From Blasia pusilla (taxonomy: Eukaryota > Marchantiophyta > Marchantiopsida > Blasiales), in assembly GCA_050084515.1 (NCBI GenBank), contig CM114272.1:24490001-24554000 (forward strand): a stretch of DNA of 64,000 nt. The letters are read 5' to 3'. Of this stretch, positions 1 through 12,200 are shown piece after piece (the first letter of the stretch is position 1; each line of letters starts with the position of its first letter). The notes under the pieces were generated by a model, which saw nothing but the letters and a program-made list of their open reading frames with translations, searched no databases and was not told the DNA's origin. The position numbers and the translations under genes are program-made.

Positions 1-111
1 TCAACAATGCTTGAGTATGATGCAACCACCCAAGAATCTTTTCATGATGATGAAGAACATGCTCGACTTGTCAAAGGGAAGTTCCCTTTCAAAATGACGA
101 GGCGTAGCAAG
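1..111 (+). CDS. Possible 3' end of an exon of an unrecognised gene
   Basis: An open, acidic frame runs from the first base of the window (starting STMLEYDATTQ) and ends at a strong plant splice donor, AAG then GTAAGT, with the intron starting at 112. The peptide contains a D/E-rich stretch (HDDEEHARLVKG) followed by basic residues. I recognise no family. It could be a host gene entering from the left or part of a transposable element; the next exon was not found in the following 1.5 kb. The call rests only on the open frame plus donor. Confidence 0.25.
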
Positions 112-2090
112 GTAAGTGACGAATGTGGAAGTCTCAAAATAGTAACTTTGGAATAATTCTCCAATGAAGAAGTAGCTTTCAAGATTAATAGGATTGCATA
201 TTTACAATCATGGAATAACTAACATTGATTCTCATGTTTCATGCCATCATCCTAGTCCAAGCAAGAAGCAAAAGAACAACAAGAAAATCTACCTGTCCAT
301 ATTCCAAGTACGACAATGGCCAATACCCAAGATTTACCTTGGGTTTCAAATATCCCCACAGTGCCATCTACTCTTCCAAATATACGTAGGAGAGTCCCAT
401 GGATATTTATGTTCTCAATTGATTATATAGCCATGAGTTGAATGTGACTTTGAATGTCTCCGGCTCTTATGCATCATTCTAACACATTTTCCCACTTAGC
501 CTCATCAAAGTGGAAGTTTTGATTGTTAATGCTTTTGATGCAATGCTCTCCCTTCTAAACTTGGATGATGATCCACCACAATTGTTGATCAAGCAAGCTT
601 TAGTTGTGTGTTGTGGCCAAAGAGAAGTGTCCAAAAGACTCCACTTCCTACTACTTGGTTTTTTCACTAGATTATAAAATCTTTCTATTTTTTTGGTGGA
701 TTTCACTTTTCGCCTATACATGAATTTTAAACTTCATTTTTTTGTTGTTAGTGCTAGTGCTATATGCACATGTTGGCTAGTAATATTCACAGTTTCACAT
801 CTATTGTGAAAGTATGGTTCTATTTCTATTTTCGACTCTCAGTGTCCTCCATCATAATAGAAACGAACGTCAATGTATGTTTCTATTTTATTTAATTTCA
901 TAAACCAAGGTGCATATGATATGGTTATGTTCAACACTATCATTTTGATGTTTGAATGTAATCTCTAGTTGGATTATGGGCTTCTTATGCTTCTAAAATT
1001 TAATGCATCAAGTAAATTCAAACTAGCTCTAGTTATTAATGGAATAATAGGCGGAGAAATTAATACTAAAATTATTCACATGTGTGAAACTAAAAAAAAA
1101 AACTAAAAAAAAACCAATCCATGGTACTGAAGTGGTATTTCTAATCATTAATAAAAATAACCCACTCAGAAATTAAGACTACAGTCTCTCGCAACACAAT
1201 TCAAATGAGTTGTAATTCTACAACTAGGTATATAGATGAGAAAGATAACCAATCCTTAACAAAGAACTGTCATTCAAAAATGTTGTTGCATATTTCAAAT
1301 TTTAAAGAAAACACTAGTTATCCCCTATAGATAGATATGAATAACTATAAATGACTACATCTAATATCAAAAAGCATATGCATTGATGAAATTAACTAAT
1401 TAACACTATATTTGATGAAATGATTAATGACTAATAATGTACAAGTGTTCAATGGTACTATACCCCTAAGCATGTATATAATTCCATGTCAGACTATGTA
1501 ATTTTTTACTATGATTCTAATCTAGTCGCACAAGTGTCATATTAACATAAGAAGTTGTCACATTATGCTGCCACATGTCAACTTCCCATTTGGAATCCTT
1601 TGATACTAGCATTTGGCTACTTGTCAGCTACTTGTATCGTTCCTTAAAATCTCAATGCAATTTTAAATTCTACTCACTAAGGAGTGAGTTCCTTCTAGTG
1701 TCATGTGAAGATGTTAGTAACATATTTGGTTACACCAAAATATTCAGAAAAACTAATAAATAAAGCCTTAGTGCATAAGTATATTTTTCAACACACATAT
1801 GATAGTGCCCTTGGCATCCTCAATGACTCCTCCAGTTTTCTTGAAACGAACTTCTAAGTCATAATCACATAATACTGCTACTGAAATCAAATTGCGCTTT
1901 GTCGTGCACATACACATCGCTACACAACATACATCGTTGTCACAGAACACACATACAAACGCGCGCGATCCCATGCTAACTCATGGCATCCAAACAACGA
2001 GACAAGAAGTACCAAAATATCTCCAATAAAGTAAGATCTAATCTCTCTCTACACAATCTCACACCATAGCTCTCAAAGGTGTGCACTCTC
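112..2090. other. AT-rich stretch with no recognisable gene
   Basis: Only short open frames are present, none with a recognisable domain. Around 1890-1960 the sequence (cacatcgctacacaacatac) resembles the stretch just after the CT microsatellite near 44990, so the right part is probably LTR-derived. Confidence 0.4.
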
Positions 2091-2099
2091 TCTCATGTC

Positions 2100-2485
2100 A
2101 AATCAAACCCACTCTCCTAATGAAAGGTTTGGGTTACACTTATAAGGCAAGGGACCATAGCTCCGCCGCCTCATGCCAAGAGGTTCAACAAAGAGAGAAT
2201 GAGCTCTCAAGCTCTCTCTCCTTGGAATATATACCCCTCCCCTCTCCCAAGCTCTCTCCATGGTAACATATTCTCCCAAGTCACCTCCTTGGCTCTTGAC
2301 CTGATGTAGGAGGTCAAGGGACACTTACCAAAAATAGAAAGTCGATCATATACTCAGAATGGTACTTAACTAAAATAGCAAGCTCCTCAATATGGGTCCA
2401 AATGAGCCAAAACGAAGGGGAAAACCTGCTCTCTTAGGTTTCTCGGGGCCTCAGAGAGTCATCCTCGACCTCCTAGGCCTGTCCT
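2100..2485 (-). repeat. Dispersed LTR-like module, inverted copy of 37490-37850
   Basis: Read on the minus strand, this segment matches the plus strand near 37490-37850: both carry a CCATGGAGAGAG-type start, a segment encoding HSLFV-PLG-RRRSY, and a stretch that reads as GGTTTCCCCTTCGTTT-like sequence further out. Two divergent copies in opposite orientation point to an old LTR or non-autonomous LTR-type element. Exact ends cannot be set by eye. Confidence 0.5.
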
Positions 2486-2526
2486 CCACTACTCTTGAAG
2501 ATGCTCTACTAGATTTCACCGATCTA

Positions 2527-3525
2527 TCATAAAGGACGTGACAGCTTCAACTCTGGTACGTTCAATATATCGGTTAACTTCTCTTCATATCCTTTTTGTG
2601 AGACTAAAGAAATTGTGTCTTTCCCTTCTACAAGACACTTTGCATTATTCCCAACAATAACAACGATGGGCTACTGGAGAGGCTGTAAGGAGCTATACAA
2701 ATCCTTATGATTGGTCATATGCCTAGATGCTCCACTATCAAGCACCCATGCATCTTCACTCTTTGACTTAGTGGAATGTTCAGCCAGTGTGCAAAACTCT
2801 TCAATTGCTACCCAAACATCTACCTCATGTTCTCCTAGTTCTACAAAATTTCCAGACTCCTTCTTAGGTCTTAAACAACCGTTCTTCTCATCTTGACTCC
2901 TCTTTCTACAATCTTTGATAAGATGACCTAGCTTACCACAATAAAAGCATTTGAAGGCTTTCCTTGGAAATTTCTTCTTGACATTTGAACTGTAATCCTG
3001 ATTTCTACCTCTCTGTACTTTGACAATAAATACTGCATCACTTCCCTCTCTTGCTTTGAAGCGCATTTCCTCTTCTACCAACATTACACTAAATTTTTCA
3101 AAAGTAAGCGTCGTGGATCTTAGTTGAATATTCAATGTAGTGACCAAACTGTCATACCTCGGAGGCAAAATCCTTATGCACGGACGTGCCAAATCTTTGC
3201 TAGACCTTGAAATTCCTACGAACGCCATCTGATCTTGAAGATTATTGATCCTTGTAAAAAATTGCCCCGCGCTTTTTTCTTCTGAAAATTTCTCAGAGGT
3301 AAGTTGATTATCCAGATTTTGAATCTGAGTCTCATTCCTCATTTCATACTGATTCTTCAGAATGTTCCACGCCTTAGCAGCAGTGGTCGTATGTTGAATG
3401 AGAGTCATGACAGAATCAATTACATTCGTGACAATCCTATATAGAGCATCAACGTTTCTGCATTTCCATGTTAGCAATACAATAGGATCGATATCACTAG
3501 ATGAAGATGAACATGCAAAACTCAA
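2527..3525 (-). pseudogene. Ty1/copia gag-protease remnant
   Basis: The frame encodes a copia-type Gag: a UBN2-like helical region (AKAWNILKNQYEM, LTSEKFSEEKSAGQFF), then a CCHC zinc knuckle CFYCGKLGHLIKDC near residue 190, then the start of the aspartic protease, WVLDSGASRHMTN, near residue 262. The frame stops at a TAG (2673-2671) a few residues after the protease start, but the same frame stays open for 47 more codons to a TGA at 2529-2527, and that extension (VVIVGNNAKC) still looks like copia protease. Integrase, RT and RNase H are missing; sequence below 2527 switches to the LTR-like module. The N-terminus also looks truncated, with upstream frame breaks near 3530. This is a decayed, 3'-truncated element. 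Confidence 0.85.
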
Positions 3526-3619
3526 AGTAGCTTATGGATTTGAATCGACCCCTATGGCCGTCTCCCAGATCTCAAATGATTCGAGCACAATTTTCATTTT
3601 GAACTTCCACAATATATAG

Positions 3620-4340
3620 TTAGACCCATCTTACTTTCCTTCACCCAGCGGAGGAGGGCGAGCACGAATTCACGAAGAAGTAGCCATCTCTCAAGATTTT
3701 GTGCAAACACACTAGATGGCCAGATATAAAATACTGGAAAACCTACTGTTCTAAAACCATATGAGAAAACAGAAAGTGGTAAAATCACTAAACTATTTAC
3801 AAAACTTAGAGATACAAAGTGGTCTAGTCCGTCCGTGCGCTCACGGAAGAGCTTCGATGGAACCTGAACATGGAGATAACTCGACATACAAGAATGCGCT
3901 ACCGCTGCGGCTCCCGACTATTTCACTACTTGGGAAACTAGGATTTTTTTACCTAATTTTCTTCATTTCTAGTAATAAAAATGCAGAAAAATATATTGGT
4001 TAACCTTAGTAACGCTACTCCATAAACCACCTATGTCGTATTACTATGACTTCTTCGACATCTAAGTCGGAACCATCAATCTAGGCTTCTCCTCATACAA
4101 GGGGACCAATTAAAGTAATGGTGTTTAGAGAAGTGGTTGTTGAAAATCGAATAGATGTGTAGGGATTGTTGATAGTATGATGATGGCTTGCAAGCAGGTG
4201 TGATATCTACAATGCAATTTCAGAAAGCAAGGTCAATCACACATACATAAAACAAACATACACTTTAATACAAAATAAGCTACTCAAATTATCGTGTAGG
4301 TAATTTCAATCAAGTAGGAAAATGGAGAAAGATACCGTCA
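3620..4340. other. No recognisable gene
   Basis: Flank of the copia remnant. Short frames only; no LTR or target duplication could be identified by eye. Confidence 0.35.
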
Positions 4341-4351
4341 TACTGAAATCG

Positions 4352-5454
4352 TCAAGCGCATTTCACCTTGTTTAGGGACTGTGGGAGTTTTGCAGTATCA
4401 TATGTGGGAATGTCGTTATTAAACTGGATGGGGAAGGATTGTGTTCCGACCTGCCTAAATGCATAGGCAGGGGAAGATGATCTCCATTGACCTGCAGTTG
4501 TGTGTGCACTAGTAGGATGGGAAAAATCTGGACGAGATATATGAGTTTGAGGAGCTAGGGATGGAGTCGGGGTGATGTGACCATTTTCTATTGTTAATTT
4601 CATGCGGGATAGAAGATGAATGGCTTTTGCTGAGGAGAGTCCCACAAGCATCTGTAAAGGCAGACACATAATGAGCTTGAGTTCATAAAATTATTCAAGC
4701 CGTATCCTAGCAATGAGTCAAGAAAAGTGCTTTGCTGCTTGGTCACGTGTTAGGTCCTCCTCCTGGTATTCAATGTTGTCTAGGGCCATGACTTATTTTT
4801 ATACTCCTGCAACAAAAGAGTGCAAGAAACAGTATAAAAGTAAATATGGTAAAAATACATGAAAGTAACTAAATAAATATAATATATGATAAATTGCAAG
4901 AATTGGAAGCCTAATCAAAGGAGAATATACTTACCAGATGCACGAGCAGATTCGTTTCTATCGCGGAAAGCTTGTGCCCATGCCTTGCATTCATCAATCA
5001 AACGGCTCATTCCACGGCTAGTGATTCCATCTTCCCAATGGAATTGCTCAAGTCTCAAGCTATCAACATACCATAGTTGTGCATCGCTAGGCGTGATGAA
5101 TTGGGATAGATTATCATCAGGTAGGTCTGGCATATCACCTACTATCATGTTTGCAAAGTCGAGATAGGTTTTGGGTACATGGACATAATCATGTTAGATG
5201 GAATGCGTAGAGTTGGATGAAAGTAAATAACAATGTTGAATGTATACCTAATATGTATTGTGTTGGTGTGAGTATGCTGAAGCTTGTGAATTTGCCAAAC
5301 TTGCAGGTACTGGGATGGAAATCGACGTCTGCATGGCAGAGGCCTGACTGTGTTGAGTAGGCGATGCCACGTGAACTGTCGTTGGTGCAACAAATTGTAC
5401 TATGGCGACTGCCTTCCTACCCCGTGAACGCAATACATTATCCTGGGATGCCAT
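4352..5454 (-). pseudogene. Unrecognised spliced gene pieces beside the Helitron helicase
   Basis: Three minus-strand coding-like segments are separated by intron-like gaps. The first (5454-5248) starts at an ATG and is rich in Ser, Gln and Ala (MASQDNVLRSRGRK). The second (about 5132-4933) reads VGDMPDLPDDNLSQF to ESARASG and ends at a strong donor, G then GTAAGT. The third starts after a TTTACAG acceptor near 4652 and ends NKVKCA at a stop at 4352. A clean join of segments one and two is spoiled by a TAG at the first boundary. I do not recognise a family. Lying just 3' of the helicase and on the same strand, the pieces could be host sequence captured by the Helitron or a neighbouring decayed gene. 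Confidence 0.35.
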
Positions 5455-5643
5455 TCTCTAAAGCAAGAACAAACATCAGGAAAGGATGGATGTACAATGG
5501 TCAAGATATGCTACTGTTATCCAAATACATGCAAATCTTCTGGAGTTATTGATCCTAAAATGCGCAATTGTGACTTAGTCTTCACTCTGGAAAGCATAAC
5601 CTAAATAAGACCAGGAGCAAAAGCAGACTTAATGACAAGAAGA

Positions 5644-6904
5644 CATCTTCAACTTACTCTCTCTCCTTGGCTCTTATGACCCGTTATAGCATAACCAAGA
5701 CTCAAAGGAAAACTCCTTTTATGGAACTTCTCATGTTCATCAAACCTCAATGTTGCATAGTTAGTTCTCCTAACTTTAACCATATGTTGGCTTGAAACAA
5801 TTCTGGCTATAATTTCTGTAAGTAAATCATCTTCATATGTGATAGCTTCTACAATTGTTGTAGAACCATTTGCAGCCTGCAACTTTAAACCAATATTAGT
5901 AGTGAGTACAACTTTGCAACCAATTGCAAGCAGTGGCAGTTGGTGGAAGTCTGCTAGCCAAGTTTGGAAATGTGCATGTGGTGGACAATAAGATTGGATG
6001 TGCACACGAATAATATCAGCTTCCCCAAAAAAATGACGAAGTGCAATGAGGTTAAACACATCAACATTTGAACGGTGAGAACAGATTATCTAAGTATCAT
6101 TGTGATGAAGTCAATGGCCTCATCCTTGTTAACAAAGGATTTTGCAAGCATGGTTTGAAACTCTTGCTGTGATGGCACACGTTGTGTAATTGTTATCAAG
6201 AACTCAAGGAAGTGGGGATCACTACTATGATGATATGGCGATGTGAGTAAGTATTTCTCTGCATTTTGGAATAATGACGAGGATGAAATATGACACAATG
6301 TACAGAAAGGAACATACTGGTGCTTGCAAACTCGCGGTAATTGGCATAGATCACCAACAAGGACAACCAATTTTTTTGAAAACGGTTGGAATGAAGGCAA
6401 AGTTCATACCTCATTTAACTTCATCACAATTATCTGTAACAGTTAGGGTATTAGCATACTACACTCATCAATCACAATTACTTGGGCATTTTTAAGCAAG
6501 GCATATTGGTTAGATGTCGCATGCACAGAAGATACATCTCTCTTAATGGGAATACCAAATGTTGAGTGCAATGTCATCGTCTAAGAATGAAGCCTCACGG
6601 AAACAATCCATGTAGTTGCACACAACAAGCAAGGTTTGCGTTGGGAGGACCAATATTTGGTCATAAATTATATGAAAAGTGTTTTCCTTGATCTAGGGGG
6701 ACCTGAGATGTGAACAAGTCCAATTGTCTTCTCCTTAAGGGCTTCAAACAACTGAAACTGGTCAGTTGTCAAGTGTAAAGTATCCAATGGTACATCATCA
6801 TGCTCACTAATTGCTGGCAATGTATCTAGAGATGTCTGACTGTCATCTATATAAGAAAATGAGGAGATATTGCAAGTGAGGGATGGTTCTAAGATAGCAT
6901 TCAC
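5644..6904 (-). pseudogene. Helitron Pif1-like helicase domain
   Basis: Three broken frames in order: 6904-6668 with the Walker A region HISGPPRSRKTL, where the usual GTGKT has degenerated to RSRKT; 6400-6086 with VVLVGDLCQLP, the Pif1 motif II-III region; and 6059-5649 with IGCKVVLTTNIG and the C-terminal AITGHKSQGE motif. The altered P-loop and the stops argue against activity. Right after HKSQGER a consensus-like donor (GTAAGT) appears at 5644, so the parent gene may have had an intron here. Confidence 0.8.
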
Positions 6905-7358
6905 TTTTGAATTATTTCAGCAATGTGCAGACTATTCCACATGTTCTCCAATGCATGCTTCTTTAAAATTTTGGCTATGTCTTTAGGACTTTTAATTAGA
7001 CCTCTGTGCACATATTCATGTACATATGTCCACCTTGCAAAAGTTAAGGACATTATCTCAGACGTCGATTCACTTCTAAATGTGATACTACTGAGGAGGA
7101 TGCTATAAAAAAGAATTCACTGCATTGATGTAGTGGATGGTATTCAGTATAACGTACCACCCTATTGGTAGTCTATACAAAGTTACCAAGGAGTCAATAC
7201 TTACAAATTTACCAGTAGATGAAGCATGCAACTTCAAAACTTGATGCGTTCGAAATTATTCAGTGAATGTCATATCAGATAAGCACTTTGGACAATGGAA
7301 GTATAAAATAGTGGGATGTATACGGAACACTGAGGATATTTGATACAAGCTTGTGCGC

Positions 7359-8166
7359 CTATGCGGGGGACTGGAATCTATGTAGCAAACAGATTGTATG
7401 TGACCGATAAATAATTGGTATTTGGATTGCGGTAAGACTTGCCTCTGTGGATGACATAAGCCTAGTCATTAATGATCCTGATATAAGACGTAAGATTACT
7501 TCATGAAGTCCCTCAAGCCCAAGAGCTTTAGCTGACTCTGTATTAATGCTTAACGCCCCTGTTGGCTCACATTTCAGTGTGTATTTTATAAGGTAAAATG
7601 ACGAGTCTATGTTAGTAACACGTTGTATGTTCATATGCGCCCCCCATAGCAACAATACTACATGATGGAAGAGTACCACATTTTTATGCTCATAACCAGG
7701 TCTGTAATATTTCCACCTCATCGTCTTTGGATCAATACATGGGCGCATATCCATGTTTATATATATCTATAGAGAAACCTAATTTACATAATGGAGCTTC
7801 AGATTTGTTCCTTTGAATGACACATATTCCATTTTTGCTTGTATGTAACTCTTTAGTCACAACATAAGTATGCAACAGATTATCGACTGATGCAGTATCC
7901 TGGGGACACACGAGTTGCGGTATGTAGCAACAAATCTCAAATGTAATGGTATCAACATCTTTCGAATTGACCCAAAGGATCATATGACAATGCAAGCTAC
8001 CCCTTCCCTGTAGCTCATAACGCATACGATAACCGGTAACATTTCCCATTTCTCTTGATCCTCCCCATATGTGACTTTGTAGAAACATACGCAAGGGCAC
8101 ATTGAACATCATTGCACATTCAATTGGTGCATCTCTCCACGTAAAAGTTGAATTGAATTTTCTCAA
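7359..8166 (-). pseudogene. Helitron HUH Rep nuclease domain
   Basis: The first block (8166-7732) contains FTWRDAPIECAMMFN and the HUH metal-binding motif in GRGSLHCHMILW, the hallmark of the Helitron-like N domain. The second block (7754-7359), overlapping in another frame, carries YRPGYEHKNVV and the catalytic-tyrosine region SFYLIKYTLKCEP, followed by ESAKALGLEGL. The Rep domain nicks and rejoins single-stranded DNA during rolling-circle transposition. At least one frameshift separates the HUH motif from the tyrosine block. Confidence 0.8.
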
Positions 8167-8392
8167 AATTTTCTCAAAATGATCAATTTATATCCACCTG
8201 GTTGTAGAAAGTTTGTTAGATGTAAGAGTCATAAAGAAGTGTGGCATGCCCCACTTCCTCACCATTGCTCTCAGTCACGTAAATGACGTCGATGCCACGC
8301 AAGACTTCCTCGAAGTTGATTGCTTATTGAGTGTTTATATGCCTACCATACAAGTCTTTATCAAGCATGTCTAGATTATCCCTTCTAAGATT

Positions 8393-9267
8393 TTATAAAT
8401 CATAGTTTAAAATACAGAGTCGTGTAGACGACGCAAGTGCAATTGACTCTCTTAGCTGGTGCATGATAAGTGGGAATGGCTTATAGAGGGTAAATATAAT
8501 AAACAATTTTCTAGTTCGACGCCGTATATATTCATAAAATGATCCTTTTCTGGAGTAATGGCCATAGACGTACGCGTAAGGAAAGGGAAAAACCCCCGTC
8601 TCAATGGTAAGCCAAGGATCAGATGAAATACCTGACGTCTCACTAAGGAAGTTGTGGTGTAAGTTGCTTTTATGTTGAAGATAAAAGCATCCACTATTAA
8701 ATATGTCGGATGAGTGGCTTCTTTGCATAGGAAGACTGTATTGCATATCATGGAATATGTTAAGATCTGTACCATAGGGGTCAAAACTCATACTATGTGT
8801 GACACTACCCTTTTCTTGGGATGCTCGAATAATTTTTTGAATAGATGCTGAGGATAATATAATGATTCATATAGTTAGATCAGGGATCTTAGAGGCAGGT
8901 AGTCTTTGTACAATGGGTTTATTTCCAGATTGATGACTAGCACTTTCCACACCAAGCGGCAAAGAAACTCGCTATTGGCTTCACTATTAGCTTGGCTATT
9001 CCAATTAATTACTGGATTGTTGAGTAAAGATGTAACTCGGAAATACCCGTTGTGGAATCCATTTTATTTGGTATGGATACCAATACGCGAGTCAATTATC
9101 GACAATAATTGCAAATACAGTGGATCAACCTCAAGTATATCTCGCATGTACGAAGGTGTCATGTACACATTAAATTCAATACGACATTCAGCTCCTAAAC
9201 ATTGTTTACAAATGTAGAACTGGCATGGATTGGCAAAAATGTAATTCCTCGTGTATCCATTACACAT
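8393..9267 (-). pseudogene. Helitron Rep N-terminal region (fragments)
   Basis: Two broken open stretches, 9267-9064 (cysteine-containing, FANPCQFYICKQCLG) and 8791-8393 (MSFDPYGTDLNIF, then RRTRKLFII), lie immediately upstream of the Rep nuclease block on the same strand. In plant Helitrons this part of the protein precedes the Rep nuclease. Assignment rests mainly on position; individual motifs are weak. Confidence 0.45.
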
Positions 9268-9270
9268 AGA

Positions 9271-12200
9271 TGTCTGCCGAAGTGAGGGACATGGCAGTTT
9301 TTGATGCAGAAGAAAAAAAAGCTACTACTCTGCAATAGCCACAATACTGCATTTTTTGTATATTCATAGAACAACTGGATATCTAGTCTTTCAACAGCTT
9401 GTCCACTACTACCAAAAATTGGCTGACAGGCTTAAGTTGGGACATCCTTCTACAAGTTGCCATATGTCGTGAGTTCTTTCTACACGACCTTAGTCTCGTC
9501 ATATTCATCAATGAAATTTGTTCCATACAAATCTCCTCTACCATATGCGTGCCATGCATGCCTGATTCCGTGTGACTGACTTCGGCAATGTTTTTATTGA
9601 GGTGTTCGCGCTGAATAAGTCTTGGTTGTACCTATGATGTATGGCCGAGCAGGGTCTAGTAGTGGATTCCAGAATTATGTGTTTTGAAGTAGCTCTTAGA
9701 TTGTGACATCAGAGGTCTCATTCAGGTAGCAAGTTATTGCAAATTTGCAATAGCTAGCTTGCTCAAGGAGAACAAAGAACAAATAGAGAGATGTACTTCA
9801 AGTAGATAACATACAACATAAAAAAAATGCATCCACTACACAAATCTGTCAACGATATGAAAATCAAAGAAACCATAATACTTTCCACTCACCTCAATAG
9901 CAACTAGTTATTTGAAGGGTGCTTTTGGCATGTGGTAGAACACAACATAGAAGGAGAAACAAAAAATATCAATAACAAGATGAGATGCTAACACATACTT
10001 GGAACGCAAGTACATGAAACCAACGAGGCATAACTCAAAACACCATAGTTACTTAGAAATTGATAGGACGATTGGCTAGGATGATGGTTGTAGGACGCAA
10101 GATGCGTGTAGGTCCCCTTTGCACATATAAAAGTCCAAGCCAGGAATTACATGCGGCAGACCTCTGAAATAATGGCCTGACCATCTTAGAGTGTTTTTTG
10201 TCCGCGCACTAAGGAAGCTTAAGTGATTTTTGGAGACTAGAATGCTATATACAAGGCAGTTCTTGTTGCAACTTTAAACATTTGGTCTGGGCATTGATTT
10301 CAAACGTCGTTCAAAATTTATGCCAAAAACATTCGGCAATGTGCGCGCACTGCAATGTAACTTAATTTGCTGCAGATAGGGAGTGGATCAAAAGGAACAA
10401 GACATGCTACCAAACTAGTAGAGCATACAAGCTACAAGACAACTTCATATTGGCTTGTTCGTATCGATGATGTTTCAAAGCGATTGCAAAAATGAAAGGC
10501 CACCTACAGAAAAGCGGCTAGGGAAATTGTTGGCTACTAAGCCCGCGTCTTGATTCGTCGTAACGTAAGGACTTACAAGCAAAGTTAGCAAGAATAGAGT
10601 ACAAAAGCAATTTCTTCTGTAGTATATTGCTGCCGCGAATGAAAAGGCGATGAACGTAGGGCTGCAACACATGTGAAGGTTTCCAAGACGGACAGAAAAA
10701 GAACCTAAAATTTTCTGTCACATTGTTCCCATTTCACTAAACGCTACGGATAAGTCTCACATTCAGAGCAATGCCGAAGCAATGGTAGTTCTGCCTGTTC
10801 TTCCCATACATTTTCATAATGCCACTCTGTGTAGACAATAGAGTTCGATCTACACCGATCAGAAAGCACAAAATCCCTAGTCCAAGTCTAAGTATATAGA
10901 GTAGAATAAAGTGCCTATCGGATGGTGAATAAAATTGTGATTCTTGTCTATTGTAGGTGCAAGCATGCAGTGGTTGACGATCAGAAAGATAAGCCTCTTC
11001 TAGAAATCGCAAGCAACAATGACGACGGACAACAATGCGATAACACAAAGAGGAAGCGACGAAGGAAACCACTTTACGTGCAGGAAAGAAAAGCAGCGGA
11101 TCGGTGGTAGCATCACAATAAGAAATGAGCCTGCAATCGAAAGCAATGGGGCGGCCATATTCTTGACGTGTAGTATCGCCCCAGAGGAATTGTATTCGAC
11201 ATATTTGTATGCACACGTATCAGTGACCGACAACATACTCACATCGACAACCATAAAGGTGAAAGAAACGAATAGCAAAGAGAAATGGAGAGAAATCAGA
11301 GAGGAGAAAAATGTATATGCTACGCTATTCATGATGTACATTCTCTGGGCGCCGTCACTTCTGTTTGAAGAAGAAATGTTGTCATCGATAGTCTAAGACG
11401 CACGTGCCAAGCTACAGCCAAATACGAGTTGGGTCGATCCTCATCTGCCTTGAAGAGACAGAAAAGGAAAAGATCTGCACCTCTTTTCGTATTCATCGAC
11501 GAAATTGGAAACACAATTACCCCGCATGCGAAGTGGAGTAGTTGCGCCTAATCTTGCCCTCAACGACGAGACTGATTCTACCGCCATTCATGAACGTGAG
11601 TAGGATTATCCTGAGCGTGCATGATGTAAGACATTGTAAAACCGCCAATGAAACATCTTTATGCATTAACGCATCAAAAACATTGCCGTCGATAAGTCTG
11701 ATCCAACAATTCACATTGTCACATGCGTCGTGGTGACACCTTGATACCCGACCTTATGCATATCGACTTGACGTGTCGCCACTAGCATTAAGTGGTGCAG
11801 ATATCCCTGGTTAGTTGGGGCCGTAAATATTCAAAAAAATTCTGGGAATAATTTTTACATAATTAAGAATGTTAACTTTTGTAGCAAATCCCATACCCTA
11901 CCGGCCCCACTCCCGGGGCCCACGATAGTTGTTTTCTGAATTCCATTAGACGGCGGCATACTTCTGGCGTAGAATGGCGGGCTACGATTGGCGCCTTGGA
12001 ATAATGCGCAACACAATGCCGAGTATATTCTCTTCCAACTACTACTATGCGTACACCTTATCTTTTTTAGGAGTCTGTGACTAGTCGCCTGTCGCATTGG
12101 ACGCTGTCGGATACCTGTACCATTCGAGCATGGTTCCACCTTCAAGTCAGGTTCGGTGATTCGCTGCGAGGTGTGGTTAAAATACCGGCGTTGTGGAAGC

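Larger units (their letters stand above)
5240..9270 (-). mobile_element. Decayed Helitron (rolling-circle transposon)
   Basis: On the minus strand, 5' to 3', there are an N-terminal region (about 9267-8393), an HUH Rep nuclease (8166-7359) and a Pif1-type helicase (6904-5649), the normal Helitron Rep-Hel order. Each block lies in a different frame with stops between, so the element cannot encode an active protein. The terminal TC, the CTRR end and the 3' hairpin were not located, so the boundaries given cover only the coding remnant. Confidence 0.75.

Noticed and set aside
10737-11216. 159-codon minus frame; also 12760-12269 (163 codons)
   Set aside because: No domain, signal or splice context; overlapping frames of similar length on the other strand. 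Not called as genes.
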